64,000 nt of DNA from Bdellovibrionales bacterium CG10_big_fil_rev_8_21_14_0_10_45_34 (GTDB taxonomy: Bacteria; Bdellovibrionota; Bdellovibrionia; Bdellovibrionales; 1-14-0-10-45-34). This document shows positions 10,029-18,324 of the stretch, piece by piece. The stretch covers positions 62,001 through 126,000 of the forward strand of contig PEZS01000011.1 in the NCBI GenBank assembly GCA_002778785.1, given 5' to 3'. Under the pieces are notes generated by a model, which made no database searches, was not told the DNA's origin, and worked only from the letters and a program-made list of their open reading frames with translations. A program made the position numbers and the translations under genes. Each line of letters opens with the position of its first letter. Position 1 is the first letter of the stretch.

Positions 10029-10223
10029 CTAGCGGTACTTGCAGATGCCAAGCAATTTCTCGACGTCGTTGCAAAAGTAGACTTGGCATCTTGGATCGCT
10101 GACTTGGCCATTCCATTCGAAGTAGGCTCTTTTGTTTCCTAAGTTTGGATCGTCTACGTATTTCATTTGTGCTTTGGTACAAGTTCCAAAATACGTACAC
10201 GAAATCACTGACCCCGGAGGCAA
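10029..10223 (-). pseudogene. Cys-rich open frame after the Cys-repeat gene, possible remnant
   Basis: A 64-codon frame directly downstream of the large Cys-repeat gene, in a different frame and just after an in-frame TAG. It could only start at a TTG and has no ribosome site. The peptide has five Cys and several Trp/Tyr/Phe, a composition like the end of the neighbouring protein, so it may be a decayed duplicate of that C-terminus. It may equally be chance. Confidence 0.25.
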
Positions 10224-10267
10224 GCTGCGAGACTAGGTCTTGCAGCTTCAGAATAAAGGGGACAGGC

Positions 10268-12625
10268 TCAGTTGCACGTTCTTTTGTAAACACAGTTGAC
10301 GCGCCACTTGTGATTGTTCGGGTACCTGCAAAACCATGGACCACTTCCAAGGTCTTTCCACCAAGTCCCGTCCCATCCAAAGCGGTTTGAGTTTCCGCCT
10401 TGGAAGCATGTGCCAGGAGCTTGATTGAAGTTTGGAGCCGAATCAGAAGGCGAATGCTGAACCCTGTTCTCAAAGCAAGTCAGCGGCGTTCCCATCGGAA
10501 GTGGACTGTTCTTTAAGTACGAGAACATTCCAGAAGTCCAAGAGCTCTTTGTGCAATCATCATTCAGATCACCATATGTAGCGTGATAAAACTCCGCTCG
10601 TGCGAAGCTCCAGGACGACGAAGTATCAAGTGGAGGAAGACAATTTAACGTCTCCCCTGGACTCACCTCAACACGTCGACAAGAGTTGCTTCCGCTTCCT
10701 CCCGTTACGCATTCCTGCCCAATAACGATGCCGGAACACGAGTGGTTTGCAGGCTCTGCATCGCAAGACCCAATTGTTGATATTTGGTTTCCTGGTATTT
10801 GAAAACCCGTAGGTGTCGAAGTGCCATTGTCACAGCGGTACTGAACCAAGTTCTGATAGATTCCGTAGAGGACCCCGCCGTAAGGACAACTCAAAGGCTG
10901 CTTTCTAGTGCCCTCAACTTCGTACCACGTTGTTAAATGCTTACGACTTCCACAATCTTTAGGAGGTGGTGGATTGCACGCTCCTTCGTACCCAATGAAA
11001 CTGCCTTGGCTGGTTCCACTCGTTGCGCTCTGCCCATTGTTACAACTGTATTGAGTCAGAGACTCGTAAAGTTTAAATTTATTGCCACCATGCGCGCAGA
11101 CTTCAGGTACTTTAATTGGCGCGCCTTCAATTTGCGTCCAACTGGAACCATGTGAATTATTGCCGCAAGTTTTTGGGGCGCACGACCCTTCAGTACCTTG
11201 TGACTCTCCTTTTCGCGGATCGACTTGTGGCTTTGGTCGGATGGTTCCATCAAAGCACTGATAAAGAATCTCTCGCGCGTAGATATCAAAGTAGCTGGCG
11301 CTAGAATCATATTCGCAAACTTTTGGTTCTTTTGTTGTTCCTTCAACGATGTACCACTCATCAAGATGCTTTCTGGCATCACCGCAATCTCTTGCCGGCG
11401 GTGGACACTCCCCTGTTCGCGACACCAGATCTCCCGGGCGAGAGTTCCCAGTAAGACTGCTTGAACCATCGTCACACCTATATTCCACCTGTTTCTTAAA
11501 TAGTTCAGTGATTGTGCTTTCGCTGTTTGTACAATTGATGACATCTTCGGTTCTCTCTTCCGAATCTTGCCACCACGTACTGCCATGCGGATGATTGCCG
11601 CAAGAAGCCGGCGGCGGCGGATTGCACGCCCCTGTTTCACCAATTTTATTGCCCTTCAAAACTTCTGTCGTCATCTGAGTGTTGAAGCAAGTATCTTTAA
11701 TAATTCTCTCAAACAAAAAGACCAAATTACCACCGTGCTGACAGCTTTGCGGCACTTCTAAAACTCCGTCCGCTTTGCTTCGTGAAGTATCGTGCTCCAT
11801 ATCTGCACAGTTCGTCGTTGGAGCCGAGTTGCAGGACCCCGTCGTAACTCCTGGCTCAACGAGCTCAGGCTCTCCGATTTGAGAAATTGTGCCATTGTCA
11901 CAAGTCTTCTGGACGCTTGTTTGATGGGTGGTTACAAGACTCCCGCCGTAAAGACATTCGCCAACAGCGATAGCCGGATCACCTGACTCCTGCCAAATTT
12001 CTCCATGAGCTCGATCACCGCAACCCACCGGAGGCGGAGTTCCGCAGGAGCCCTCCTGACGTATGGGGCCCACCCTTTGAGTATTACCTGTGGGTTCAAT
12101 GATTCCTTGATCGCAGCGGTACTCAGTTTTGTCGGTATAAACATTCATCAAGTTGCCCGGATACAAACAAATCGCAGGCTCTTTGACCTCGGCATCAACT
12201 GTCCACACCGAGCCATTACTCTGACTGCCACAATTGGTCGTGGGCTCCGTGTTGCATGCGCCTTGCCTACCAATTTCTTCTTCGCGAGCAGGCGTTTGTG
12301 TTCGGCCAGTCGTACCGGAGTTACACGCGTACTCCAACCATATACGATAATGTATTTGAAGGTTTCCACCATTGGTTCCGCAATCGCCCGCCCGCCACTC
12401 CTCCCGGGTCGCCTCTTCAAAGACGTCTCCGTGTGCAATATCGCCGCAAGGCAGGTTCGGAGGGCCGACTATTCCGCCCGGCTCAATGCCATCGCCAAAA
12501 TTTTTTTGAGGCGCTGTATTCTCCAGAACACGAAACTCCGCCGGGGCGCAGTTTTTATAGGTGACGCTAATGCCCGTAAGCAAGGAAATGACTAAAAACC
12601 ATCGAGTGAATCCAGAACCCAACAT
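10268..12625 (-). CDS. Exported Cys-rich protein with eight tandem repeats
   Basis: 785 residues from the ATG at 12625, chosen because GGAGG lies five bases upstream and a hydrophobic signal begins there; the frame extends further upstream without support. The signal ends in TYKNCAP, which could be a non-canonical lipobox. After a short linker there are eight repeats of about 55-80 residues. Each opens with CG followed by His/Gly (for example CGDIAHG, CGNNSHG, CGSRKHL), has an internal Cys before GG, then a CDNG-like Cys, and closes with G-S/A-C, often followed by a Pro-rich joint. Four Cys per repeat suggest two disulphides each, fitting an extracellular location. A different Cys-containing C-terminal domain of ~130 residues follows. 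Function is unknown; an adhesin or surface scaffold is plausible. One diverged copy of the repeat appears in the lipoprotein at 53 kb. Confidence 0.85.
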   Translation of the reverse strand: MLGSGFTRWFLVISLLTGISVTYKNCAPAEFRVLENTAPQKNFGDGIEPGGIVGPPNLPCGDIAHGDVFEEATREEWRAGDCGTNGGNLQIHYRIWLEYACNSGTTGRTQTPAREEEIGRQGACNTEPTTNCGSQSNGSVWTVDAEVKEPAICLYPGNLMNVYTDKTEYRCDQGIIEPTGNTQRVGPIRQEGSCGTPPPVGCGDRAHGEIWQESGDPAIAVGECLYGGSLVTTHQTSVQKTCDNGTISQIGEPELVEPGVTTGSCNSAPTTNCADMEHDTSRSKADGVLEVPQSCQHGGNLVFLFERIIKDTCFNTQMTTEVLKGNKIGETGACNPPPPASCGNHPHGSTWWQDSEERTEDVINCTNSESTITELFKKQVEYRCDDGSSSLTGNSRPGDLVSRTGECPPPARDCGDARKHLDEWYIVEGTTKEPKVCEYDSSASYFDIYAREILYQCFDGTIRPKPQVDPRKGESQGTEGSCAPKTCGNNSHGSSWTQIEGAPIKVPEVCAHGGNKFKLYESLTQYSCNNGQSATSGTSQGSFIGYEGACNPPPPKDCGSRKHLTTWYEVEGTRKQPLSCPYGGVLYGIYQNLVQYRCDNGTSTPTGFQIPGNQISTIGSCDAEPANHSCSGIVIGQECVTGGSGSNSCRRVEVSPGETLNCLPPLDTSSSWSFARAEFYHATYGDLNDDCTKSSWTSGMFSYLKNSPLPMGTPLTCFENRVQHSPSDSAPNFNQAPGTCFQGGNSNRFGWDGTWWKDLGSGPWFCRYPNNHKWRVNCVYKRTCN
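10763..12448 (-). repeat. Coding tandem array of eight four-Cys repeats
   Basis: Eight diverged protein-level repeats inside the Cys-rich gene. Unit starts are marked by PCGD, NCGS, GCGD, NCAD, SCGN, DCGD, TCGN and DCGS, each with a His-Gly or similar pair a few residues on. DNA identity is low, so the array is old rather than recently expanded. Confidence 0.8.
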
Positions 12626-12761
12626 GGAAGCCTCCACATCAATGTATCGGAATAGGAATGCCCCATCTTGAGATAAAACTGGCAGCACCGATTCGGGGTT
12701 ACAACTCAAGCGCCAAGGTTGCGGGTTTCTCACTTTGAGACGGTGCATTCTGACTTCACAG

Positions 12762-12782
12762 CCATAGGCCGGCCTCCTATGG
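12762..12782. promoter_or_regulatory. 7-bp inverted repeat between divergent genes
   Basis: CCATAGG, seven bases, then CCTATGG: a perfect inverted repeat in the spacer between the Cys-repeat gene and dcd. It has no T-tract, so an operator is likelier than a terminator. No binding protein can be named. Confidence 0.3.
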
Positions 12783-12827
12783 TCTAGCTCCGGACGAATT
12801 CATGGGTTTCAATCTTAAGGGGGGTAG

Positions 12828-13361
12828 ATGATTTTATCTGATGAAGAGATTGCGCGGAATATACAGAAAGGCTCTATCGTCATTGAGCCCTTTGACCCCA
12901 GGTGTTTGGGTTCAAATTCGTACGACGTGCACCTGGGTGAAACGCTCGCCCTTTATAAAGAGAAAATACTCGATTCGAAGAAAGCAAATTCTCTGGAGTA
13001 CTTTAAGATTCCAGCAGTTGGGTTTGTACTTGAGCCCAATCAACTCTATTTGGGTGTCACTCAAGAGTACACAGAGACCCTTGAGCACGTTCCCTTTTTA
13101 GAGGGTAAAAGCAGCGCGGGTAGACTCGGTATCGATATTCACGCCACAGCGGGTAAGGGCGATGTCGGTTTTAAAAACTATTGGACACTTGAAATTTCCG
13201 TCAAGCTTCCTGTACGAATTTATGCAGGTATGCCGATCGGTCAGTTGATTTACTTTGAGATCAAAGGCGACGTAAACGTAAAGTACGACTCTAAGCCTTC
13301 AGCAAAGTACAACGAAAGGGCTTCCCTACCTGTAGCTTCTCAAATGTGGAAGAACTTTTAG
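12828..13361 (+). CDS. dcd: dCTP deaminase
   Basis: 177 residues, slightly shorter than the E. coli enzyme (193). It deaminates dCTP to dUTP, feeding dUMP and then dTMP synthesis in the cytoplasm. The family core is present: EGKSSAGRLG at 92-101, HATAG near 105, and WTLE with the presumed catalytic Glu122, followed by MPIGQL. A bifunctional dCTP deaminase/dUTPase cannot be excluded without alignment. The start is an ATG behind a G-rich stretch (GGGGGG) that can serve as ribosome site, although the spacing is short. It stands alone, divergent from the Cys-repeat gene and convergent with the next. Confidence 0.9.
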   Translation: MILSDEEIARNIQKGSIVIEPFDPRCLGSNSYDVHLGETLALYKEKILDSKKANSLEYFKIPAVGFVLEPNQLYLGVTQEYTETLEHVPFLEGKSSAGRLGIDIHATAGKGDVGFKNYWTLEISVKLPVRIYAGMPIGQLIYFEIKGDVNVKYDSKPSAKYNERASLPVASQMWKNF

Positions 13362-13467
13362 TTCACTGAATTGTGGCCGCTAAAAACATTTCAACAAGAA
13401 GGTTCTCAAATATTTTTAATAAAGGACACAGGCGTAAGCCACGCCAACCTGGAGACAACCGCTAAAG

Positions 13468-14940
13468 CTATCGATCTGATGATTGAGTTATTCTAGGGCC
13501 CGCTGCCGCGCTCATTAGATCGCGATATTGAGGCGTGGCAAGCTCGAGAAGGGTCTTCACCATATTCACTTCGTTGTTCGAAACAGGGTCAATCTTTCTA
13601 AGTTCTTCGCTCAAAAACTTGACCACATCTGCAAAAATCAGAACATCTTGGTCGGTAACTGAAGCTCTCAATCCACTTTCTTTAAGAGGAGCAAACTCGC
13701 TCAACACGTCCTGCTCCCAGTTCGGCGAAGTTTCTGCAATTCGCACCTGCTTCGCATATTGGTAATCTTTCAAAAATTCTGAGTTGAGCGCTCTCATTAG
13801 TTTTTCAAGTTGCGTGACTGTTTGGATGAGAGATTTTTGCAAAGGCGTGTGTACAGCGATCGGGCCACCTTCAAAACTCGATGAACCGAAAACAATCTTA
13901 GAAACGTCTTGTTCGACTTCAACAGAAATCTTACTGGCACTCGCTTGATTTCCTGTGTTACTCAGACTTTGTTGAACAGATGGAGGCGAAGAACTCTGAA
14001 TCTGAGCTATTGCTTCTTCAACATGACGCTTAAACTCCGATCCCACAGTCTCGAACTTATTATCCTGCGGCTTCTGATAAAGAGCCGTTACCCAGCGCCT
14101 CGTGTTTTGGCGTAGCTGATTACCCACGGCCGCTACATAGACAGCGGTGGCTTCTGCTTTTTGGCCAAATACATTCAGTGCATATGCCTCCATGCCTTGA
14201 AATCGAATTCTGAGGCCCTCTGGTATGTCGAGCAAGTTCAATGCTTGGTACTGATTTTCGATCGACCGAACGTAGCTAACTTTCTCAAGAGAACCACCAG
14301 CTAAAGTCACTCGGGTTGGGCCTAGATCTCTCTTTGCTTTATAGTAGCCGAGTGTCGCTTTCGAGGCAATAGAGAGCTTAATGAGTGGCTTCGAAACCTC
14401 TGCGCTTCTACTATTGTTGCCGCCGGTATTCACTTCGAGCTCACCTTCTTCTGACTTCGACGACTGCGAAGCTGCTGGACTCTGTGTTTCTTCAGATTCT
14501 GTCAGCATGTATATAAGAGAATACTTGAGATTTAAACGGTGACCTCGCGTACCTGTTTGACTCCCGGTCTCGTTGCCTACTTGGCCTTCTCGATTGGTCG
14601 AAACATTCGAAGCGTCTGCACGACCGCTCTCGGTATCAAGCGCAACTGATTCTAATACGATATCTAGCAGTACTGCCTTGCCTTCGAGATGCAACTGCTC
14701 TTCTAAAACTGTAGAGTAAAAGACCTCGATAGCCTCAAGAGCCAAAGGTTCGATATTAGGTGCGACTTCTGGTCCAAGACTTTTTGGGACAGACGAATCT
14801 ATTGCTGAAGAATTTCCGCGAAACGCGCTAGCCGCTGGAGATATCCAGTAAAAGAGCTCACAGCTTTTTTCATTGAACACTTGTTCGGCAAAAGAATTTA
14901 CGCTCGAACACGTCAAAAATATCAAAAACAAATACTTCAT
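13468..14940 (-). CDS. Exported protein of unknown function, CxLF family
   Basis: 490 residues with a clear signal peptide (about 19 residues ending SFA). The ATG is preceded by GGAG eight bases upstream. The mature protein starts with a Cys-Glu-Leu-Phe motif, contains a Ser/Glu-rich low-complexity insert at ~110-180 and is otherwise helical. A segment with LEA...Y...E spacing resembles the protein encoded just upstream at 15166-15777, which also opens with CxLF, so the two are probably paralogues. I recognise no domain. Likely periplasmic. Confidence 0.7.
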   Translation of the reverse strand: MKYLFLIFLTCSSVNSFAEQVFNEKSCELFYWISPAASAFRGNSSAIDSSVPKSLGPEVAPNIEPLALEAIEVFYSTVLEEQLHLEGKAVLLDIVLESVALDTESGRADASNVSTNREGQVGNETGSQTGTRGHRLNLKYSLIYMLTESEETQSPAASQSSKSEEGELEVNTGGNNSRSAEVSKPLIKLSIASKATLGYYKAKRDLGPTRVTLAGGSLEKVSYVRSIENQYQALNLLDIPEGLRIRFQGMEAYALNVFGQKAEATAVYVAAVGNQLRQNTRRWVTALYQKPQDNKFETVGSEFKRHVEEAIAQIQSSSPPSVQQSLSNTGNQASASKISVEVEQDVSKIVFGSSSFEGGPIAVHTPLQKSLIQTVTQLEKLMRALNSEFLKDYQYAKQVRIAETSPNWEQDVLSEFAPLKESGLRASVTDQDVLIFADVVKFLSEELRKIDPVSNNEVNMVKTLLELATPQYRDLMSAAAGPRITQSSDR

Positions 14941-15165
14941 AAACAGGCTCCACTTTTATTGGCGAGTTCAAATCCTTGAGAAACAAGGTGTTTCCCCTGA
15001 GAAGTGCGGAACTGAGCTTCGCAGAATTTTACCACAGGCCAACCTTGTTCCTCGAGATAAAACAAGATGTCCATAAATATCATGTAATCTTTTGTCAGAA
15101 GGCCAAAAAACCAACACTCCTCTTATTTAGAGTTACAGAACACCTCAATCAGTAAAGGCCTGAGC

Positions 15166-15777
15166 TCATCTCCCAAACTTGCGGTGGATGTCTTTAACTA
15201 TTTCCCATTCGTGAGACGTCATTCCAAATGCCTTTCTTGGATTGCGGCCCATCTGAATATAAACCTCTTCTTTATCGATTTCTGCCATTAGTGCGGAGGC
15301 GTACTTTACTTTCTGAAGCGAACGGATTTCATCGCCCTTTAGGTCTTGCGTCCAAATCACGGAGTGACTCACTTCTAACAGCGGAAGCATTCTTACATAC
15401 TCAGATAGAGCGCCATCTCTATAGTAGACTTTGTAGTTTACCTGAAACGAGCCTTGGATAGTTAGAGGTAAGACGCCGTCTATTCTAATGTCGAGCACTC
15501 GAAATCGTGTTTTTTGGGCGAGCTCTTTGATAGCGTTCTTATAGAGCCACCCGTGAAAAGCCTCTAAGTGAAAGTCGGCTGGAGTTGCAAATGGCGATCG
15601 CCACATAAAGCTCGAAAGACTCGAAAACAATTGGCAGGCACTAGCTGCTTGACGAGGCATTGGCGAGTCCTGATCCACGGAGGCCCGCGCCTCAAAACCG
15701 AGTGTAAGGAAAACAAACATAAGAAAGAGATAATTTAGCCGCTGTGTAGGACTTTTTATTCGACCGGTTAAATTCAT
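15166..15777 (-). CDS. Small exported protein, probable paralogue of the CxLF protein
   Basis: 203 residues. The N-terminus is basic, followed by a hydrophobic stretch ending EARAS (signal peptide). The mature part begins with ACQLF and has a segment (LEAFHGWLY, then KELAQ and a beta-rich region) that can be laid against the larger protein encoded downstream. It lacks the low-complexity insert and the C-terminal half of that protein. Both lie on the minus strand, separated by 225 bp in which I see no gene. Function unknown. Confidence 0.68.
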   Translation of the reverse strand: MNLTGRIKSPTQRLNYLFLMFVFLTLGFEARASVDQDSPMPRQAASACQLFSSLSSFMWRSPFATPADFHLEAFHGWLYKNAIKELAQKTRFRVLDIRIDGVLPLTIQGSFQVNYKVYYRDGALSEYVRMLPLLEVSHSVIWTQDLKGDEIRSLQKVKYASALMAEIDKEEVYIQMGRNPRKAFGMTSHEWEIVKDIHRKFGR

Positions 15778-15855
15778 CGGCGAAAATCTAACTCAACTCT
15801 TTTCGATCTGGCACAATACGTGAATTAATTACAGAGTAACGAGGAGGTGTTGCCA

Positions 15856-16659
15856 ATGAAAAACGTCATCTTAAATAGGATGGCCATGGGGGCCTTAGTA
15901 GCGACGATTTTTGTCGCCTGTGGAAAGAATGAAGACAATAACGGCGCTGGTGCCCCGGCTGCTCCCCAGATCGCGCAGTGTCCGGGACAAGTGCTCACAG
16001 ATATTGGTTGCTTGAACCAAGACATGGCCTGTGTTGCTGAGAACCCCAATATGCCAGGTGCTATTTTTGGTAGAAACCCTGCCGATAACCGATGCTATCC
16101 TCAGGCGGGATATCGCCCACCGCAAGCAGCTCCAGGTAGCTCTCTCAGGGGCTTTGTAGACAGTATATCCAATCAAAAAGTTTATCAGGACATGCTATAT
16201 GAAACTAGCCAAGGCAATCTATGTACGAACAATTCATCATTTTGGAATTGGGGATTTGGTGGCTACAGTTGTGACTCTTGGGACAATCGCGCCGAATTTA
16301 CACTAACGGGCAACAACATAACGAGTCCAAACCAGCAAGAGTTACTGGATGTAACTTGGATGGCGATCCCTGATCATTTGGGAAATGGCAACCAAAACAC
16401 CTTTATGCCGATGGGCGGATTTTTCTCGATACCATTTCAAATGATCTATTTTATGCTCTCGGACGGTGGGTTTGCACTTCAACAACAAACAGCGACCGTG
16501 GTATCAGTGCCCGTTCTGCGTATAGAAAGTGGCAGTGGTCAACCCCTTGGCTCCGCAGCTACGAACCCCATAAGCGTTAATGTATTTTATAAAAATCAAC
16601 TTTTTGGACGTGGAACGCTGGGTATTGCAAACGGCTATGTTGTACAGCCTCACTGGTAA
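15856..16659 (+). CDS. Lipoprotein of unknown function
   Basis: 267 residues from the ATG at 15856, which has GGAGG eight bases upstream; a GTG nine bases earlier is less likely. The signal ends in the lipobox FVAC, so Cys is lipidated, and GKNEDN follows, allowing outer-membrane sorting. The mature protein is rich in Asn, Gly, Pro and aromatic residues, with Cys residues in the first half that may pair. No family recognised. Confidence 0.78.
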   Translation: MKNVILNRMAMGALVATIFVACGKNEDNNGAGAPAAPQIAQCPGQVLTDIGCLNQDMACVAENPNMPGAIFGRNPADNRCYPQAGYRPPQAAPGSSLRGFVDSISNQKVYQDMLYETSQGNLCTNNSSFWNWGFGGYSCDSWDNRAEFTLTGNNITSPNQQELLDVTWMAIPDHLGNGNQNTFMPMGGFFSIPFQMIYFMLSDGGFALQQQTATVVSVPVLRIESGSGQPLGSAATNPISVNVFYKNQLFGRGTLGIANGYVVQPHW

Positions 16660-16716
16660 TTCAGAGTCTAGAGCGGCTTGGGCGCCACTTTTTTGTAATT
16701 CTTTCAAAAAATAGTG

Positions 16717-16746
16717 TTGACGGGCATTTACAGCCGAGTTTCAATT
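16717..16746 (+). promoter_or_regulatory. Probable sigma-70 promoter of the HU gene
   Basis: TTGACG at 16717-16722 and TTCAAT at 16741-16746, with an 18-base spacer. The position, about 50 bases before the HU start, fits a strong housekeeping promoter with a short leader. The -10 match is only fair. Confidence 0.45.
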
Positions 16747-16799
16747 CTCTTTAAGAAGGCAACAATTGGTTCATTAGAAGACACAACATAGGAGAGAAC

Positions 16800-17072
16800 A
16801 TGAACAAAGCAGAACTCATCGAGAAAATCGCAACAGAAACCAAGTCAACAAAAGCCCATGTCGAAAGAATGCTTGATTGCACTATCGACATCGTTCGCAA
16901 GTCAGTAAAAAAAGGTGACGAAGTGAAGTTGGTTGGATTTGGAACTTTCTCTAAAGCTAAGAGAAAAGCAAGAACTGGCCGCAATCCACAAACTGGAAAA
17001 GCTATTAAGATTCCAGCTACTTGGTACCCAAAGTTTCGCCCAGGTGCTGAATTTAAAAATCTTGTAAAGTAA
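16800..17072 (+). CDS. hup: HU-family DNA-binding protein
   Basis: 90 residues, the standard HU/IHF length. It bends and packages DNA as a dimer. The family pattern is complete: an N-terminal helical pair beginning MNKAELIEKIA, GDEVKLVGFGTF in the centre, the DNA-binding arm with GRNPQTGKAI, and a C-terminal FRPGAEFKNLV. Whether it is the HU or IHF type cannot be settled from motifs alone. A GGAGAG ribosome site precedes the ATG. A strong terminator follows within 30 bases. Confidence 0.95.
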   Translation: MNKAELIEKIATETKSTKAHVERMLDCTIDIVRKSVKKGDEVKLVGFGTFSKAKRKARTGRNPQTGKAIKIPATWYPKFRPGAEFKNLVK

Positions 17073-17100
17073 GTATTAATTAGAGACGCCTTCAATATAA

Positions 17101-17127
17101 GGCTGGCATTACTGCCAGCCTTTTTTT
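17101..17127 (+). terminator. Rho-independent terminator after hup
   Basis: GGCTGGCA, loop TTAC, TGCCAGCC, then seven T residues: a textbook intrinsic terminator. It ends only 14 bases before the pfkA start. Confidence 0.93.
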
Positions 17128-17141
17128 ATGCTCCCCTACGT

Positions 17142-18158
17142 ATGACAAATCAAGCTAGCAGTTCAATCCAAACATTCGACCCCAATAATTTAAAGAAGAT
17201 CGGCATTTTTACCAGTGGCGGCGATGCTCCTGGTATGAATGCTGCCTTACGCTCAGCCGTTAGGTCAGCAATCCATCGAGGCCTTCAAGTGGATGGAATC
17301 CTTCAAGGCTACAATGGAATGATTAAGGAAGAGTTTGAGCCGCTGAACTTAAGATCTATGGCCAATATTATTCAGCGTGGTGGAACCATTCTGAGAACAG
17401 GACGCAGTCAGGAGTTTCTAAAGCCTGAAGTACGAGCTGCAGCCGTGCAGGGCCTTAAGAAACGAAAGATCGATGCACTTGTGTGTATTGGCGGAGACGG
17501 CTCCTTTCGAGGTGCTCATGCGCTTTGGAACGAGCACAGTATGCCGGTCGTAGGAATTCCCGGCACAATCGACAACGATATTTTTGGAACAGACCTTACG
17601 GTTGGCTTTGATACGGCTGTTAACACGGCGCTGGATGCGATTGACCGAATTCGAGATACGGCGGCAAGCCACGATCGACTCTTCATAGTTGAAGTCATGG
17701 GCCGTGACTCTGGGTTTATAGCGGTAGAAGTCGGTATCGCCGGCGGGGCGGAGGAGGTTTTTGTTCCTGAAACGGAGTGCGATCTAGATAAGACGATACT
17801 GCGCCTCAAGCAGGCTTCAACACGCGGAAAGCTCAGTAGTATTCTTGTAGCAGCAGAGGGCCCCACACCCGGACGTGCCTACAAGATCGCCGAGGAGATA
17901 CTTGCAAAATCAGGCCTCGACGCCAAAGTTTGTATTCTAGGGCATGTGCAAAGAGGCGGAGCTCCAACTGCACTTGATAGAAACCTGGCAACACGTTTAG
18001 GGGGCGCCGCGATTGATGCACTTCTTAATGGATATTGCGATGCAATGGCGGGAATGCAAGCTGGCGAAGTGAATATAGTTCCTTTCACAACAGTTTATTC
18101 GCAGAAAAAGCGAGTGCCAGACGATCTTCTCAAGCTACTTGAAATCGTTTCAAGCTAA
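17142..18158 (+). CDS. pfkA: ATP-dependent 6-phosphofructokinase
   Basis: 338 residues, close to the usual ~320. It phosphorylates fructose 6-phosphate in glycolysis. Motifs: SGGDAPGMNAALR at the nucleotide site, GGDGS (Gly rather than Asp, the ATP-type signature) and PGTIDND (Gly rather than Lys, also ATP-type), a RD motif near MGRDSGF, and GHVQRGG. The ATG at 17142 has no ribosome site, and the only bases between it and the upstream terminator are CTCCCCTACGT-like leader. Expression must come from terminator read-through, a promoter inside hup, or leaderless initiation. No better start is available downstream, since the next ATG is inside the nucleotide-binding motif. Confidence 0.93.
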   Translation: MTNQASSSIQTFDPNNLKKIGIFTSGGDAPGMNAALRSAVRSAIHRGLQVDGILQGYNGMIKEEFEPLNLRSMANIIQRGGTILRTGRSQEFLKPEVRAAAVQGLKKRKIDALVCIGGDGSFRGAHALWNEHSMPVVGIPGTIDNDIFGTDLTVGFDTAVNTALDAIDRIRDTAASHDRLFIVEVMGRDSGFIAVEVGIAGGAEEVFVPETECDLDKTILRLKQASTRGKLSSILVAAEGPTPGRAYKIAEEILAKSGLDAKVCILGHVQRGGAPTALDRNLATRLGGAAIDALLNGYCDAMAGMQAGEVNIVPFTTVYSQKKRVPDDLLKLLEIVSS

Positions 18159-18291
18159 GATAAAACTTTGAATTATTTCTTCCACGCAGAACTCGAACCT
18201 GAGAACCATTGGTGCTTGTGATCTTAGAGCAGCTAAAAGAAAAGAATATGGCGGTGTTTAAAGAGCTGAACACTCCGTAAGAGGCTGTTTT

Positions 18292-18317
18292 CTTTGTCGC
18301 CCCACTGACCGACAAAG
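18292..18317. promoter_or_regulatory. Perfect 8-bp inverted repeat at pfkA/lysR 3' junction
   Basis: CTTTGTCG, ten bases, CGACAAAG. It lies between the convergent ends of pfkA and the LysR gene. No T-tract follows on either strand in the right place, so it is a poor intrinsic terminator; it may still protect 3' ends. Confidence 0.35.
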
Positions 18318-18324
18318 CTAAATG

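Noticed and set aside
12005-12595. 196-codon plus-strand open frame opposite the Cys-repeat gene
   Set aside because: Antisense to a clearly coding repeat gene; the length follows from its codon bias.
15809-15824. TGGCACAATACGTGAA as a sigma-54 promoter before the lipoprotein gene
   Set aside because: The -24 box is perfect but the essential GC of the -12 box is missing.
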